DNA of 64,000 bases from Scolanthus callimorphus. Taxonomy: Eukaryota; Cnidaria; Anthozoa; Actiniaria; Edwardsiidae. The notes beneath the pieces are model-generated. The model saw only the letters and a list, made by a program, of their open reading frames with translations. It was not told the origin of the DNA and made no database searches. Numbering within the stretch: position 1 is the first letter of the stretch; every line of letters begins with the position of its first letter. Shown here piece by piece: positions 12,501-24,708 of this stretch. Location: positions 30,666,595 through 30,730,594 of the forward strand of contig CM066918.1 in the NCBI GenBank assembly GCA_033964015.1, in the 5' to 3' direction. A program made the position numbers and the translations under genes.

Positions 12501-15500
12501 GACATTGTCAAGCGCAGAACGTAAACAAAAAGTTCGTGTAAAACTTACCCAACGTCTCAGTCGATTTCACGGCATTCCAATTCCTGTTTCAAGGTTCAGA
12601 AATACTAACAATGCACTATGCATGATTTTTATCCCTTCAAAGCACAGTTTGAGTGCGATTTGCAGTACTGAGCACGACAGAACTTCTAGCCGCCCAGAGG
12701 ACAAGACGTGTTTGTGATACACACTAATTACATATTCATTAAACTGGTTCGCACTTTTTATTCAATCTCTCAGTAGAATTCCTTTGTTTCCTTTGTTCTT
12801 CTCTCGTTCTTTCTTCTTTTTCTTTCTATCCACAAAGCAGAGACTCAACTGCAATTCTTTGGGAATGCAAAAAGGGAAGCATTTTCGATAAACAACCGAA
12901 AATAAAAGTGAACAACAACAAATTCATAAGATACATTGCGTCGCGTCGCATCGCGACATTTTACTTCACGGAAAAGTACAGAAAGCGCGTTTCAAGATGA
13001 AAGATCGAACATGACTCAAAATACATTTTTCCATTGAGCACCTATTTCCAAGATATAACAAATTCGGGAGATTTTACTTGAATACAGAGAGCCCAGGAGA
13101 TGACGTAAAAAAACCCGGGAGATTCCCGGGTAATCTAGGAGTATTTTAATCAGAATATAAATATTGTGCATGTTTGTTTTTCACTTTGCATTGAATTGCT
13201 TTTGCTATCCATCGTACGCCGCTCGTTTTCCAACAAAACTACGAACGCATTGAAATAAACGACTTTACTTCTCGTTCAAAACGTTATCGAAAATCAAACG
13301 ACTTTGAAGTTAATGAGCACGACTTTTTCAGCCGTGCAAACGACTTTTCAGGTCGTTTGAACGGGTACCGAACGACTTAAGGCAAAAAACGGAAAGTCGT
13401 TATTATACGTTTCCCATGCAGGGTCACGTATGTTATGTGTCCATGATATAATCTTAGGCAGTATCAAATATTTTTGTCTGGCAGCATGACCAACACACCA
13501 TCCTTCAAGTTTCTGAGGTACCACAGGGCACAATCGTAATTTTACGCCTTGGCATTATAGGCATAATCCACAAAAAATTGAGTGATTCATTAGGGCAATT
13601 TACAATACAATTTTAACTTGCATTTCCTTCTAGAAAAAGTACATGTAATTACATAAATGCAAAAACTGAAAATACAGTCATTATTCTATGCCTGGCAGTG
13701 ACCAGCTATGGAAGCATAATCAAACCAGCATAATTCCATACAGAATTTCACTATACGTTCTGTGGCTGTTCACCTACTTTGAAAGTTAATAAAACCCTTG
13801 AATAACTGGATGAGGAAAATTGCCTAAACAACTATACTTTGCCTCAAGTCCTTATAATGCACTAATGTATGAAAATTGGGTGATTTTATCAAAGACAATG
13901 GCACTTACCCCCAGAAATCTTCCACCTGGTATAATCAAGTACAAATGTCAAGGAAAACATGATAATCTGGGATTTCTGAAAATATCCAGGCCTTGTCTTT
14001 ACTTGCTTCATTAGGTGGTCAGATCTGGCTGTTTTTTTGCTTTTGTTTTATAAAAGCTGTGAGGAAACTCATAGTTCTCAGTATTACACCAAGGAAATTC
14101 ATGGGTGAGGGAAGCATACCCTGCACTGCAGTTGTTACCCCACAGCCACGGGGCTCTACAAATAGATATTGTGTACATCTGTCACAAATAATTTTTCCCT
14201 GTTTTTCTGTAGCATGGTAGAAATTATTTAGTAATAAAAAAAGTAAAGTAAAGCAACCGTGCTTATATAGCGCTTATCCTCGTGGCTCAAAGCACTTTAC
14301 ATTAACGGATAACTCATCCTAAAGAAACCAGCTTTATAAACATGAGTGTGTGTTAGCATTGTGAGTTCTGTGACACAGAGGTTGGGCAACTTCCGACGGT
14401 CCTCGTGGTTCTTTAATGTCCCTCTGGTTCCGTTAAGTGTAGTGTATGTGAGAGATGGGACCTACGGTTTAACGTCCTTATCCGATAAGACGCTTCTTGA
14501 GGTACAGCATGGAACATATACACCAAGAAATACATGAACTAAAGTGTGGGGTATGCCATAGTGTGCCAATCAAAACAATTGTAAAACTAATATTATTATT
14601 CAGCCATGCCACTATCTTGGTTCTGATTGGCTAATAGTACATAGCAAAACCTTGTTGGCATGCAGTACATGACATCATACTCCAGACATTAGGATTGATG
14701 CACTCTAATGATGTCATAATGCAAACCAATAGGTTTGGCCGCCATCTTGGTTATCATTTCGGAATTGAAAGCCAGTTTTGCCAATATTCTCGTTGAATCT
14801 GGTATGATTTTTGCCAAGAGATCATTGCTCAGGATATCTAAACATCAACTATGGCTATTTGAATTGAATACGAAAAGGAAATAGCAATGGATGTACGCTG
14901 AAGTTGAAAAACCATTTCGCCGTGCAAGGCCTCATTGTTGACTTCGTTTAGCTAGGTAAGAATTCCTAGTTGCTGAATAATAAAACAATTATTGAATTCT
15001 GTTTTCTCATGAGAGTGAGATTTGTCAATGCCTTGAGTTAGTGTTAACCGCCTCAGCTTCGCTTCGGCAAACCTCAGCGTTGACAAATCTCACTATCATG
15101 CTCAACCTCATCCAATAAGTGTTAATTATACATAAGATATTAAAATAATATCAGCTGTATTATTACACTGGCTATTTTGTTTACTAAATAAGAGGATACA
15201 GTATCAAAAGATGTGATGTTCCTTAGGTTAGCAGCCCAGGATTTACTTTTGTCATTCTTGAAAAACCATAAAACCCATTTATTCTGTAGAGGATGCTTCA
15301 AGTATTTCTTTGGTGGTGCTGCTACAGCAGCTTCTTCTTTGGCATCCTTTTTCTGAAAACAGAAAGGATGAAAAAGTTATGTACCCAGGGGGCTGCAAAT
15401 TAAAAAAAATTAAAAATTCTAGTCACATTTTCTAAAATGTTAGTCGCAAAATTGAACTTGCGCCAGGGAGTTAGACAAGAAGTGAGTCACAAAATTTTGA

Positions 15501-17044
15501 CCGACTGACAAAGTTTAGTCGCAAAAAGAGAAAAACTTAGTTGCAAAAGCGACGGGTGCAATTTGCAGCCCTGGTACCATAACTTTTTATTATTAGCTAC
15601 GGTATAATGTGCACTCTGATTGGTCCAAATCTATGTTCTATTACCGCGATAAAGTAATGGTTCTCCCCTTCTATATCATAAAAGCATTAGAGCACAACTT
15701 TCTATGACTGTATCGGCAAATAGAGCAGTTGTGATGTTGGGAGAGACACTCGAAACGTTTTAAAATCACTCATCTGCGGCTCATGATTTTACAGCGTTCT
15801 TGTGTCTCTCCCAACATCACATGTGCTCTATTGCGCTGATAAAGTCACAGAAAGTTGTGCTCTAATGCTTAAATATTGCAGCATGCCACGTCTAAGAATT
15901 TTGATGGTTGAGTGACAAAGTAACTAAAATGTTAGTTGCGGATGAGCAACATTTAGTCACAAAAGGGACTCATACAAGTGCAATTTCCAGCCTTGATAGT
16001 TTCCCTTTGGTTGTAACTTAGCTCTGTCAAATTAGTCCAATAAATCTGGTAAAATAAAAATGCTTACACTTTGAACAGAACATTTATTCAAGTCAGCATT
16101 AAATAAATGCTTGTCACAAGCGAAAATGATATCATTATTTTGAATTACATCAATTAACAAGGTAATGAACCATGGTTGTTCTTTTCTCATTTCCACTTAT
16201 TTTGCTCTGCTCATTTTTTCGTTCACACTCCAAATAGGGGAAATGTAGTATAAATGAACGAAATATTTCTTGCTCACGTGCTGGTAAATACTATTGTAGG
16301 TGTCTGGAAATGTCAACATTGGAATGTTAATAACTCTAGAAATATGGAGCCTGTCATATAGAATCAGAAGGCCATCAGCATTAAGACAAACTTTTCCAAT
16401 AAAATAACTTTTTACAAAGCAACGCACGGTTTAAACTGAGATTTTTTAGTGGGAGATCTTGCTGATCTAAAAATAAAATAGTGCCAATCGAGACAACGTG
16501 TTTAAAAAGTGTGCGTTTCAAGATTAAATTCCGGCCCCTTTATTAACTAATATCTTGAAGTACAGCCAGCAAGAGGTCTCGGAATAGTGTGCTTCAAGAT
16601 GGACGATAGTAAACAGAGACAGAAATCCAGAGGGTCAAGTATTTGAGAAAGCGGAACAGCCCTTCTGCTCAGAGCGGGCCAAAACATTTTATGGTTAAAC
16701 TAACGCAGTTCTTGACCAAACAGTCGCCTACAACCGTTACAGACCTGTTGTTTAAATTTAACAGAAGCTAAAACGGAACTATACTGCCTTATTTTATCAA
16801 TGAACTTGTACAATGATTCAATAAAAACGTACAAAGATGTAAATTTCTTTACCCTTCCAGAAGTGACTATTGACCAGAAGGTCGCTCGCACTCCTCTGTT
16901 TAAGGGACGATTTGTCGCGTAAAATGTGATAAATACACGTATATTTTTACATCAGAATCATGATCAAGCATTGAGGAAACTACTTACGTCTTCTGAACTC
17001 GCTTCTTTCTGCTGTTTTACCGTCGTTTCGTCTCCAGAAGCCAT
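6540..17044 (-). CDS. EIF4E: Eukaryotic translation initiation factor 4E (eIF4E)
   Basis: Cap-binding subunit of the cytoplasmic eIF4F complex; it binds m7G at mRNA 5' ends and recruits eIF4G. Exons on the minus strand: 17044-16988, 15352-15200, 13925-13909, 11745-11682, 8713-8600, 8346-8207, 7578-7524, 6581-6540. Joined, they give 213 residues in one frame (human 217). Visible landmarks: HPLQNKW (39-45), cap-stacking Trp58 and Trp104 with Glu105 in EPMWED, phosphate-binding Arg159 and Lys164 in QIRNKGDK, and the eIF4G/4E-BP docking motif VEDFW (71-75). Exon 3 is only 17 nt and encodes that motif. All junctions fit GT-AG and codon phase. The last exon (14 codons) is the weakest call: its end, YQ then TRRCGSSLTV, resembles the usual SGSTTKNRF tail only loosely. 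Shares a divergent promoter with RBM22. Introns 3 and 4 hold large inverted-repeat elements. Confidence 0.93.
7262..7500. repeat. Degenerate direct repeats in eIF4E intron 7
   Basis: Units of roughly 60 bp contain CTCTTCC(G/A)TAGG or CTCTTCCATGG followed by GAGGGGGT. They sit between exons 7 and 8 of eIF4E. No function is evident. Confidence 0.5.
8994..11661. mobile_element. 2.67-kb inverted-repeat element with CACATGTG subterminal arrays
   Basis: The left end GGGTGCTGCCCCTTATGAAA leads into AATCACACATGTG; the right end, reverse complemented, reads GGGTCCCCCTTACGAAAATC then ACACACATGTG. Inside each end lie dense arrays of CACATGTG and CACATATGTG (about 9015-9435 and 11225-11640). The centre, about 9440-11220, carries no recognisable transposase. 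Terminal repeats plus short subterminal palindromes resemble non-autonomous hAT- or CACTA-like elements. The element fills most of eIF4E intron 4, its right end about 15 bp from the splice donor of exon 4. Confidence 0.7.
9215..9435. repeat. 22-bp minisatellite
   Basis: Tandem copies of GATACACATGTTCTGCATAT plus GT (22 bp), about ten units with few changes. Because 22 is not a multiple of three, open frames on the minus strand cycle through repeated peptides; I treat them as non-coding. It lies within the left subterminal array of the larger element. Confidence 0.9.
11794..13427. mobile_element. 1.63-kb TIR element in eIF4E intron 3
   Basis: GTGACCCTGCATGGGAAAAC followed by GTATAATAACGACTTTCCG at the left is mirrored at 13389-13427. 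Next to both ends are short repeats built on AACGAC and GAACGGG (11840-12010 and 13250-13370), again like subterminal transposase sites. No transposase frame was recognised inside. Confidence 0.75.
14231..14502 (-). mobile_element. SINE, copy B (5'-truncated)
   Basis: Reverse complement of the body of the SINE at 46957-47400: matching blocks include AAGCGCT-ATATA at the tail, TAATGT-AAG-GCTTTGAGCC, and GGACGTTAAACCGTAGG. The tRNA-like head is missing, as expected for 5' truncation on insertion. It lies in eIF4E intron 2. Confidence 0.8.
15010..15110. repeat. Foldback repeat
   Basis: CATGAGAGTGAGATTTGTCA near the left pairs with TTGACAAATCTCACTATCATG on the right. Located in eIF4E intron 2. 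Confidence 0.6.
15682..15870. mobile_element. Foldback MITE
   Basis: AAGCATTAGAGCACAACTTT and GTGATGTTGGGAGAGACAC on the left have inverted counterparts on the right (15810-15870). Located in eIF4E intron 1, upstream of exon 2. Confidence 0.75.
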
Positions 17045-17230
17045 ACTATGTTCGTGAACTCGCGTTACAAATGCAGCGATAGTCTTGAGCCGGTATGTCA
17101 CGTGGGTACGGATACGGAGCATGCGCAGTGGGAACTCTACCTTGGAGAGAGACTGGGGAAGAGCCAAAGCCCGCGATCATCAGCGGTTACAGCTATTGGC
17201 ATCAAATCGAGGCTAAGCTTACATTTCAAG
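17045..17230. promoter_or_regulatory. Divergent promoter of eIF4E and RBM22
   Basis: Only 186 bp separate the two start codons, so transcription must start within or very near this stretch in both directions. It contains the E-box CACGTG at 17099-17104 and GCATGCGCAG at 17119-17128, which matches the NRF1 consensus. Human EIF4E is known to be controlled by Myc through promoter E-boxes; that the coral-like gene works the same way is inference. No TATA box is evident. Confidence 0.7.
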
Positions 17231-20200
17231 ATGGCGACCTCGAAGAGTGCGAACACTTACAACAGACAAAACTGGGAAGATGCGGTAAGTTTTTCTGTTA
17301 TTTTCAACATTTATAGTTGGAAGAACGAATATAATGATGTATCCTCATGGCTGTGTAATGGAGTTGCTTAATGGAACTTCAGAAAGCTAGAGATCAGAAG
17401 CGAAACATTCCCTGTGTTAGCCCACGCTTCTCTGTCAACGAACATTTCGCAACTATTTCATCGATGTAAAGTTTATAATTCGATATATCATTAGCCAGAA
17501 TTATATTGTTATGCTACAAACAGAAAGCGACAACCTTATTGCCGAAGTTAACCATGGAAATTGCTCCTTCGCTTTGGTTTTGTTATGATTGTCACCGAAC
17601 CACGTAAAAATCAGAGTCATAGTGACTGCTGCATGTTTCAACTTTTTGGCTTCATTACTATCCAGTCCCTTAACTCTCCTTCATGGCTCCATTGTAGCCT
17701 GTGGTCACCTTTTGCATGTGCATGCGCTAGATCTGACCAAGAACTTGGGGTTTTTCATTGTGCGCATGATACCAAATACCGCTGTCGGAGATTGATTGTT
17801 GGCATCATGAAATTTGTCCGTCAAAATAGGATGCCATTTTGGCCGTTTCCACGTAAATTCAACAAACAATCTCTCACGGCGGTATTTGGATCATGCACAC
17901 TAATAAAAAAGTTATTGGTCAGATCTAGCACATGCGCATGCAAAGGTTTCTGGACTCTCCTTTCGGTGACCACAGCTACTAGACTACTGCCAACGTTGAG
18001 CCATGTATGGCCTTTCGAAATCAAGGGACAAATATTGCTAAATCAAAAATTTGTTTTTTTGTGACGTCATCACTTTTGGTTTCTGGACTCTCCTTTCGGT
18101 GACCACAGCTACTAGACTACTGCCAACGTTGAGCCATGTATGGCCTTTCGAAATCAAGGGACAAATATTGCTAAATCAAAAATTTGTTTTTTTGTGACGT
18201 CATCACTTTTGGACTGTTCTTAATGGAGAGCAGCTCCACTGAGTGGTTCTTCTTCCTTTGCAGGACTTACGGTTTTACGTCCTTATTAGAGAAGATGTGA
18301 CGGTCTAACCATTTGTAGATGTTAGATTGTAGATGTTATATTTTTATCACTTTTGTTTGTCAGGAGTTTCCAATATTGTGTCAAACTTGTCTTGGTGACA
18401 ATCCATATATTCGAATGGTAAGTATTTAGAGTTCCTTTGCATCTTTTATGGAATACAGTAACAAACTAAATTTACTCTTTGGGCAAAATCATTGCAAACC
18501 CCTAGTCCATGGGGGGGTCCATGGACTAGTCCACCAGGGGGTCCATGGACTAGAACCATACCTTGCCGTACACATAACTGGCTGCTCTAAATTTTGTTCT
18601 TTGTTTTAGACCAGAGAAACACATGGTAGAGAGTGTAAAGTAAGTACAGTTTTGATATTGACTTCGTCAGATATTGATGGCTGCAATTTTTGCTTGCAAA
18701 TTACCAATTAACAAGTATTTTGTATGTATTGGTGTGTTTTTAATTGACAGATTTGTGTCAGACCATTCACTATCTTCAGATGGTGTCCTGGGGCAAGAAT
18801 GAGATTTAAGAAAACAGAAATTTGCCAGACTTGTTCAAAGCTAAAGAACATTTGCCAGACCTGTTTACTGGATCTAGAATATGGTTAGTATTATAATTAG
18901 AATCATGACTCATAATATTGACCAAACTTAGGCATAAGAGATGATGCAGTCTCCCCTCATACCTCTTGATATATTGAATGACTTATTACCCACAAATCTT
19001 TGAATCATAGGTCTTCCTGTACAGGTTAGAGACAAGTCCTTGGGGCTCAAAGATGAAATGCCAAAGTCTGATGTAAACAAAGAGTATTACACACAAAATG
19101 TTGAGAGAGAGGTAAGGCTAGAATTTGACCCACAATTATCCTAAAATATTGTCATCCCTTCCCCTGCCCAAAAACAATGGGCATAATACCAAAGGTGGAA
19201 AATGATTAAATGTGTAAATTTCCAATCCAGACAATTACATGGATGTCTCCTCCCTTCAAGTTGTTGTTAATACCCAGATAAACAAGCATAAACGAGCCTT
19301 CATAAATAGCAGCAATGCTACATGCTTTTAATGTTATGAGGTTTGCAGCTAGCTAATTTGCATGTGACTAATATAATTTCACACATCATTTTGTTTGCTT
19401 CTGTACAAACAAGATGACAATGATCACATTAAAAAGCTTTAAGCATTTCCCATTGTGTTTTTTAACATTTTTCTTAAGGTTGCCATTGTGTTTTGTGCTA
19501 GTGTGGTAAACTGACATCTGTGACAGGTTACCAAATGTTTAATTTATTTTCCCAGCTTGCAGATTCAGATGGTACAACTCCTGGTGGAGCTCTACAGGGC
19601 AAAGCTAATGCTCCAAGTGACCTTCTTATGAAGTTAGCAAGAACCACACCTTATTACAAACGAAATCGTCCTCACATCTGCTCCTTCTGGGTCAAAGGGG
19701 AATGCAAAAGAGGCGAAGAATGCCCATACAGGTTTGTGTGTCCTTTCATGTTCAGCTTTCTTTTTTCCTTTTGCTAGACTTCATATTCTGGATTAAGTAA
19801 AAAGAAATTGACTTCTCATAATTTTTTTGATTTTTGTTAAATTATATTTTGCAAAGCCCAACCCATATGTCTACTTGATTAAATTTTTAAGGTGCTCAAG
19901 AAATTTCCAAAGTTCCCTGTTATCCATGCTTCTCTACATGACAGTTTAACACCTAAAAATAGTCAATAGCAAAATTATTGTGGCTTGAATTGTACTTCAT
20001 GCACTAGTATTATAGTGGATTTCCAATGACTGTCGTGAGTAATTTGCAATTACTTTGTTATCACTCGACCTATAGGTGTTATTCAGAATCAGTGTAATTA
20101 CAGTCATGAAAATCACTCTATTGGGTACAGAAACAATGACAAAGGTACTGGTAATTTTCATTTCAACATCATGTTATTTATAACAATACCTTTTATTTTT

Positions 20201-22139
20201 TGCAGACACGACATGCCTACAGATCCTAATGATCCTCTTGCAGACCAGAACATTAAAGATCGGTACTACGGGGTGAATGATCCTGTAGCTAATAAGCTGC
20301 TCAAACAGGCCTCCTCAATGCCGACTATAGAAACTCCCTCAGATAAGTCCATCACTACCCTTTATGTAGGAGGATTGGAGGGTAAAGTCACGGAACAGGA
20401 CCTGAGGTATATATGTAATGTAGCATGATTGTAGAATTATATAGACTGTCAGGATTATTTAGCTTCCACACTTTCATGAAGCAGTATATTCTTTCCTACT
20501 ATAGTTTATAGAGGAGAATGGTTAGGAAACCTGTCCTATCTCTTTGTACACTTTTTCAGAGGAATCCTTTTGTCTGAGCAAGGTCACCAAAATCCAGCCA
20601 GTAAGATTCAGTGTGCACTCAGACATGCATATTAGATAAGCATGAAACAAAAGATTGTGCAGGGTCAAAATCCTTCTCAACATCCAGCCCACACTATTGT
20701 GTTGACCCTTTGAAGTTTGTCAGGCCATTCCATTTCATTAACTTTGTGTGGAAAGATGCATATACTAGTAGTAGTACTGTATGTGTTCAGGACAGCTGTT
20801 CAGGACAGCTGTTGTCACTTAACTGCATTTCAGTGTTAGAATAACGATTCCAATGAAAAAAGCACTCAAAAAAGTGATACTGCTTTTTAATTGCTATTTT
20901 CTTAACAGAATCTAGCCTCCTAACTGTGACTTATAGGATATTATTACATTAGGTGCTAATGTACTACACTGTAATTCTGGTTTGTTTTCTTTATGTTGAC
21001 AAAATTGTGTATTTCTGTTCATTTTCAGAGACCATTTCTATCAGTTTGGTGAACTAAGATCAATTAGCATGGTACCCAGACAAAACTGTTCATTTGTCTG
21101 TTTCACCTCAAGAGCAGCAGCTGAAACAGCAGCAGAGCGATCTTTTAACAAGTTAATTCTGAAAGGGAGAAGGTTAAAGATTATGTGGGGAAATCACAGG
21201 GTCAACAAGCAGCACCAGGCAAACAGGGTGGGGCATCTCTGACACCAGTTCCTGGACTGCCTGGAGGTAAATTACACTTACATGTTTCCAGATTTCCTTA
21301 CTTCAGTTTGCCTACTGTGATGTTTCCTCTAAGTAAAAGATTTAAACTGTTCAATAAGTTCAGAAACAAAACTATAAAGGGAGTGCCCAAAATTGGAAAC
21401 AACAAAGTCAATAGTGCTAGATAGATCTCCAGCAACTGACTTTTCATTTTAATCTGGGAAATTAATTTCATTGAATAACCTCTGTAGGACAATGCTCTGG
21501 CAACCAAGTTTTCCAATTTGAGGACCACTTTTGTCATGTTAAGAAGACAACTAACGACTTCCCAGTGTTTTTTCAACACATTATTGGTATAAGTTCCCAT
21601 ACACATGTACCAGCTTAGGTTGTTGTATCATTTTATTCCTTCACAGCTCTGCCACCTCCTCCAACAGAGGGGAAAGAACAAGGTGACTTCTTTAACTTGT
21701 CAACATCACAGGCTCCAACATTAGCTCCTCATCTCATCCGACCACCTCCCCCTCAGTCATCAGGCCCTCCACCCCCAGGGATGCCACCTGGGCCACCTCC
21801 TCCTGTTGGCATCCCCCCTCAGCTACCACCTAACCTTCCCCTCCTCCTGGTATGAGGGGGATGCCTCCACCACCCATGGGGATGCCACCCATGCCACCTC
21901 GTGGTTTCCCTCCACCTCCATTTGGACACCCACCATTTGGGCCACCACCACCTCCACCATTTTATAGGGGTCCACCCCCACCTAGGGGGATGCCACCACC
22001 ACCTCGACAGAGAATGCCACCTATGCCCCAAGGGCCTCCACCTGTCCACTACCCATCCCAGGATCCACAGAGACTTGGAGCTGTGAAAGCAACAGAGCAA
22101 GGAGAACCTCCCAAGGCACTGCCAGTTGGTAGTAGTTGA
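17231..22139 (+). CDS. RBM22: Pre-mRNA-splicing factor RBM22 (Cwc2/Ecm2 family)
   Basis: Nuclear splicing factor that contacts U6 snRNA and intron near the spliceosome active site. Exons: 17231-17284, 18364-18417, 18610-18639, 18751-18883, 19011-19111, 19556-19731, 20206-20406, 21029-21266, 21647-22139. The product is about 493 residues once two single-base gaps are allowed for (human 420). Landmarks: N-terminal Cys-rich zinc-binding segment ([13 protein letters not shown] onward, 23-90), CCCH zinc finger C166-C174-C180-H184, RRM from about 233 with RNP2 LYVGGL (235-240), and a Pro-rich tail. In the genomic frame GGGG at 21187-21190 shifts after MWG and stops early, and CCCC at 21838-21841 shifts again; one extra base at each restores the family sequence. 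I read both as assembly errors. The Pro-rich tail is longer than in human. Confidence 0.93.
17680..18006. repeat. Foldback element in RBM22 intron 1
   Basis: CATGGCTCCATTGTAGCCTG, GCATGCGCTAGATCTGACCA and CAAATACCGCTGTCGGAGAT on the left arm recur inverted at 17865-18005. The overall palindrome is about 330 bp with diverged arms. Confidence 0.7.
17945..18212. repeat. Identical 133-bp tandem duplication
   Basis: The stretch starting GGTTTCTGGACTCTCC at 17945 is repeated without any visible change starting at 18078, and both copies end CATCACTTTTGG. Two perfect copies imply a very recent duplication or an assembly artefact. It lies in RBM22 intron 1 and overlaps the right arm of the foldback. 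Confidence 0.9.
18262..18325 (-). mobile_element. SINE fragment, copy C
   Basis: Short match in reverse complement to the SINE body: GGACGTAAAACCGTAAG and AATGGTTAGACCGTC correspond to the 47080-47130 part of copy A. Located just upstream of RBM22 exon 2. Confidence 0.6.
20014..20118. mobile_element. Short MITE, family 3 relative
   Basis: TAGTGGATTTCCAATGACTG at one end and CAGTCATGAAAATCACTCTA at the other form terminal inverted repeats with flanking TA, related to the longer element at 26637-26917. Located in RBM22 intron 6. Confidence 0.6.
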
Positions 22140-23902
22140 ACTGTATTGATTGACAGCTGGAGGATTCACATAGTTGCCAAAAAAGAGGGCAAGCCTGAAA
22201 TGAACACAGTATTATTTATATACAATAGAACATTACCACCAGCAATTTTGTTCAGCTTTTAATGTTTTAAGAAAACTGATCAGATCAGAACTGCTTGTCA
22301 GATATTGCCCTGGATGCTTAGAATTATTCACAACAAAATGCCATTGCAGGGCTCAAATTATGGCCAATACAATTGCATGTATCTCGGGTACTTGGTGACT
22401 TATTGATAGAACAATCTCTCTATGACAAAATACTCTGTTGACTGGCAACTTGATAAAATAGTTAGTTACTTCCAGGCACTGTATTGAAGCCTGTAGGACA
22501 TGGGGGGCACAACAGGGGGGTCAATAATGTTATGGCTAACAACATAAACTCAGCAACTTCTGAGTAAACCTTTCTGATATTTTTGCACTGTGCCCCCCCC
22601 CCCCCATAATTTTTTGCCACCTATGTAGAAAATTGCTACCATTTCTAGAGCAGATTTCATGATTTCACATTTTCATCATGTGAAGACTGATCAATCAAAA
22701 TGCTTACCAGTATACATGGCATGGCATAATGCAGCACAGCACTCCCAAATTCCCACAAGTGGAATTCTACAGAATTCCCTGTTCTTGACTTCCTGTGTGA
22801 ATGACTAAAGAATGTATCAAGATAATGAACCTTGTTTTTACAATATCATGAAGAGCTGAGGGATGGCTGTAAAATGTTTTGAAAATGTGTAGTCTTTCCA
22901 TATTGATTTTTATTATGTTACATAAAAGCATTTTCACATAAGATAACATTGCTCTTAAAATGCCATATTACAACGTGATAGCACATGCTAGCCTAGCTTT
23001 ACAGTAAAATCCTAACATAGTACACAACCAGTCAGATGTCCATTGAGAAATTAAAGATTTTCTGCAATGTTTTCATTTAATTCTCTGAAAGCAATCAGTA
23101 ATAAATAATACAAAGAAAGATGATCCAGCAAATGCTGGAAAGAAAAACATTGAAAAGGACTGATTATTTTACAATGTAGATATTAATATCATCCCAGGCA
23201 TGCTACCTGTATATTATTTTTGTTTTAACATTATGGCAGCATAACACCTGGTCCTGCTTATCTAAATGTTTCTTTGTCAAAAGCATCTAACTGTCCCCAC
23301 ACACAAGAAAAACATGTTTTATCAGCACACGAAACTTCAAAGTTTTGACAGTTGGAGTTTAACATTTGCATGCCCATGTTCAATTTTCCAGTTTATATTT
23401 TTTTCAGTTTATATAAACATTTCTTTAATCTTTCGTGTTATTAGCCTTTTTTGCCTCAAGCTTTCCAGACAAAACATTAAAGTTCAACTTTCAAAACTTT
23501 TAAGTTTCATGTGCAGACGGAACATGTTTTGCTACCATGTGGGTACGATTAGATTCAATCAATAGTATTCAAAGTTACCAAATGTCAAATGCTATTTTGC
23601 AGGGCTCCCAAACTTTACTTCAATAGTAGTTGATCAACTTTGCTGGTAAAAAGGCTGTCATGCTTTCCCCTTGTAACACTGTCAAGAAGTAAAAAATGTA
23701 GAGTAATATGGACCCACCCAGTTTCATCTTATGAATCTATAAGGTGATGATCATTTGATTTTAAAAATATGCAAGTATCCCAGCAGACATACCATTGCAT
23801 GGTTCTCTTGGTTCTTGAGAAAGATGTTCAAATCTTCAATGTGAATGTTTACTAGTAATGCTGAAGGCACAGTTTGTATAAAATCCAGAGATGCCTACCC
23901 AA

Positions 23903-24098
23903 TAGACCTCCTCAGCTTGGGCGTAATGTTTTCCCATTTCAGATCATGTGGCATCCCATGAGTATTTTTTCTTTGTTCTTCTGCTACGCACCGAAGGATA
24001 TATGAATATGGAAGCAACCCAAACAAAGAGAAAACACTCATGGGAATGCCACATGATCTGAAATGGGCAAAACATTACGCCCAAGCAGAGGAGGTCTA
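23903..24098. mobile_element. Palindromic MITE, family 2 copy B
   Basis: Terminal inverted repeats begin TAGACCTCCTCAGCTTGGGC and continue through CATTTCAGATCATGTGGCAT for over 50 bp. Same family as 6064-6241. Confidence 0.85.
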
Positions 24099-24170
24099 TT
24101 AAATAGAAAAGCAGGAGATTTTCGCGGAAATACAACAACTGTATGAGAACAGCCCATGATCAGGGAGAAA

Positions 24171-24550
24171 TCCCGGGGGGGGGGACTCCCTATATTCGAA
24201 TGCTAGGGGTGACCGTCGTATTTTTTAGGGGTTGAAATCGGCGATCTGGTATTTTTTAGGGGTTCGAAAATAAAAAACGGTATAGTAAGAAAAATAGGTA
24301 TTTTTAGGGGGTTCTCACGCAAATAAGGTAGTGTTTTTGAAAGTCGAGAGGATACATTTGATGTATATTAAATAAACGGCCAGAATAAAATTTACTCTGT
24401 CAAAATTGTTGGTATTTTTTAGGGTATTTTCAGACTGAGGGGTATTTTTTAGGGTGGAAATTTTTCCGACCAGGTATTTTTTAGGGTCAAAATTCGAGTT
24501 TCCCGACGGTCACCCCTAGCATTTTAACCTTAGAGTCACCCCCCCGGGGG
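24171..24550. mobile_element. GC-ended inverted-repeat element
   Basis: Starts CCCGGGGGGGGGGACTC and ends with its inverse, GAGTCACCCCCCCGGGGG; GCTAGGGGTGACCGTCG recurs inverted near the right end. The interior repeats GTATTTTTTAGGGG at least six times. A related, partial sequence lies at 36890-37025 (CCCTAAAAAATAC motifs). Confidence 0.75.
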
Positions 24551-24708
24551 AGAAATACAGTAAATGTATGAAAAATGATGAAAAGGTGAAGCAGGATATG
24601 AGGCTAAAATGTGTGAGTCATCTCTAAAAATCTCAAATATACACTTGACATTTTGTGTTGAAACTTACATGGCCCAAAACTTGGATAGTCAGGTTTTGCC
24701 CTCTGACT

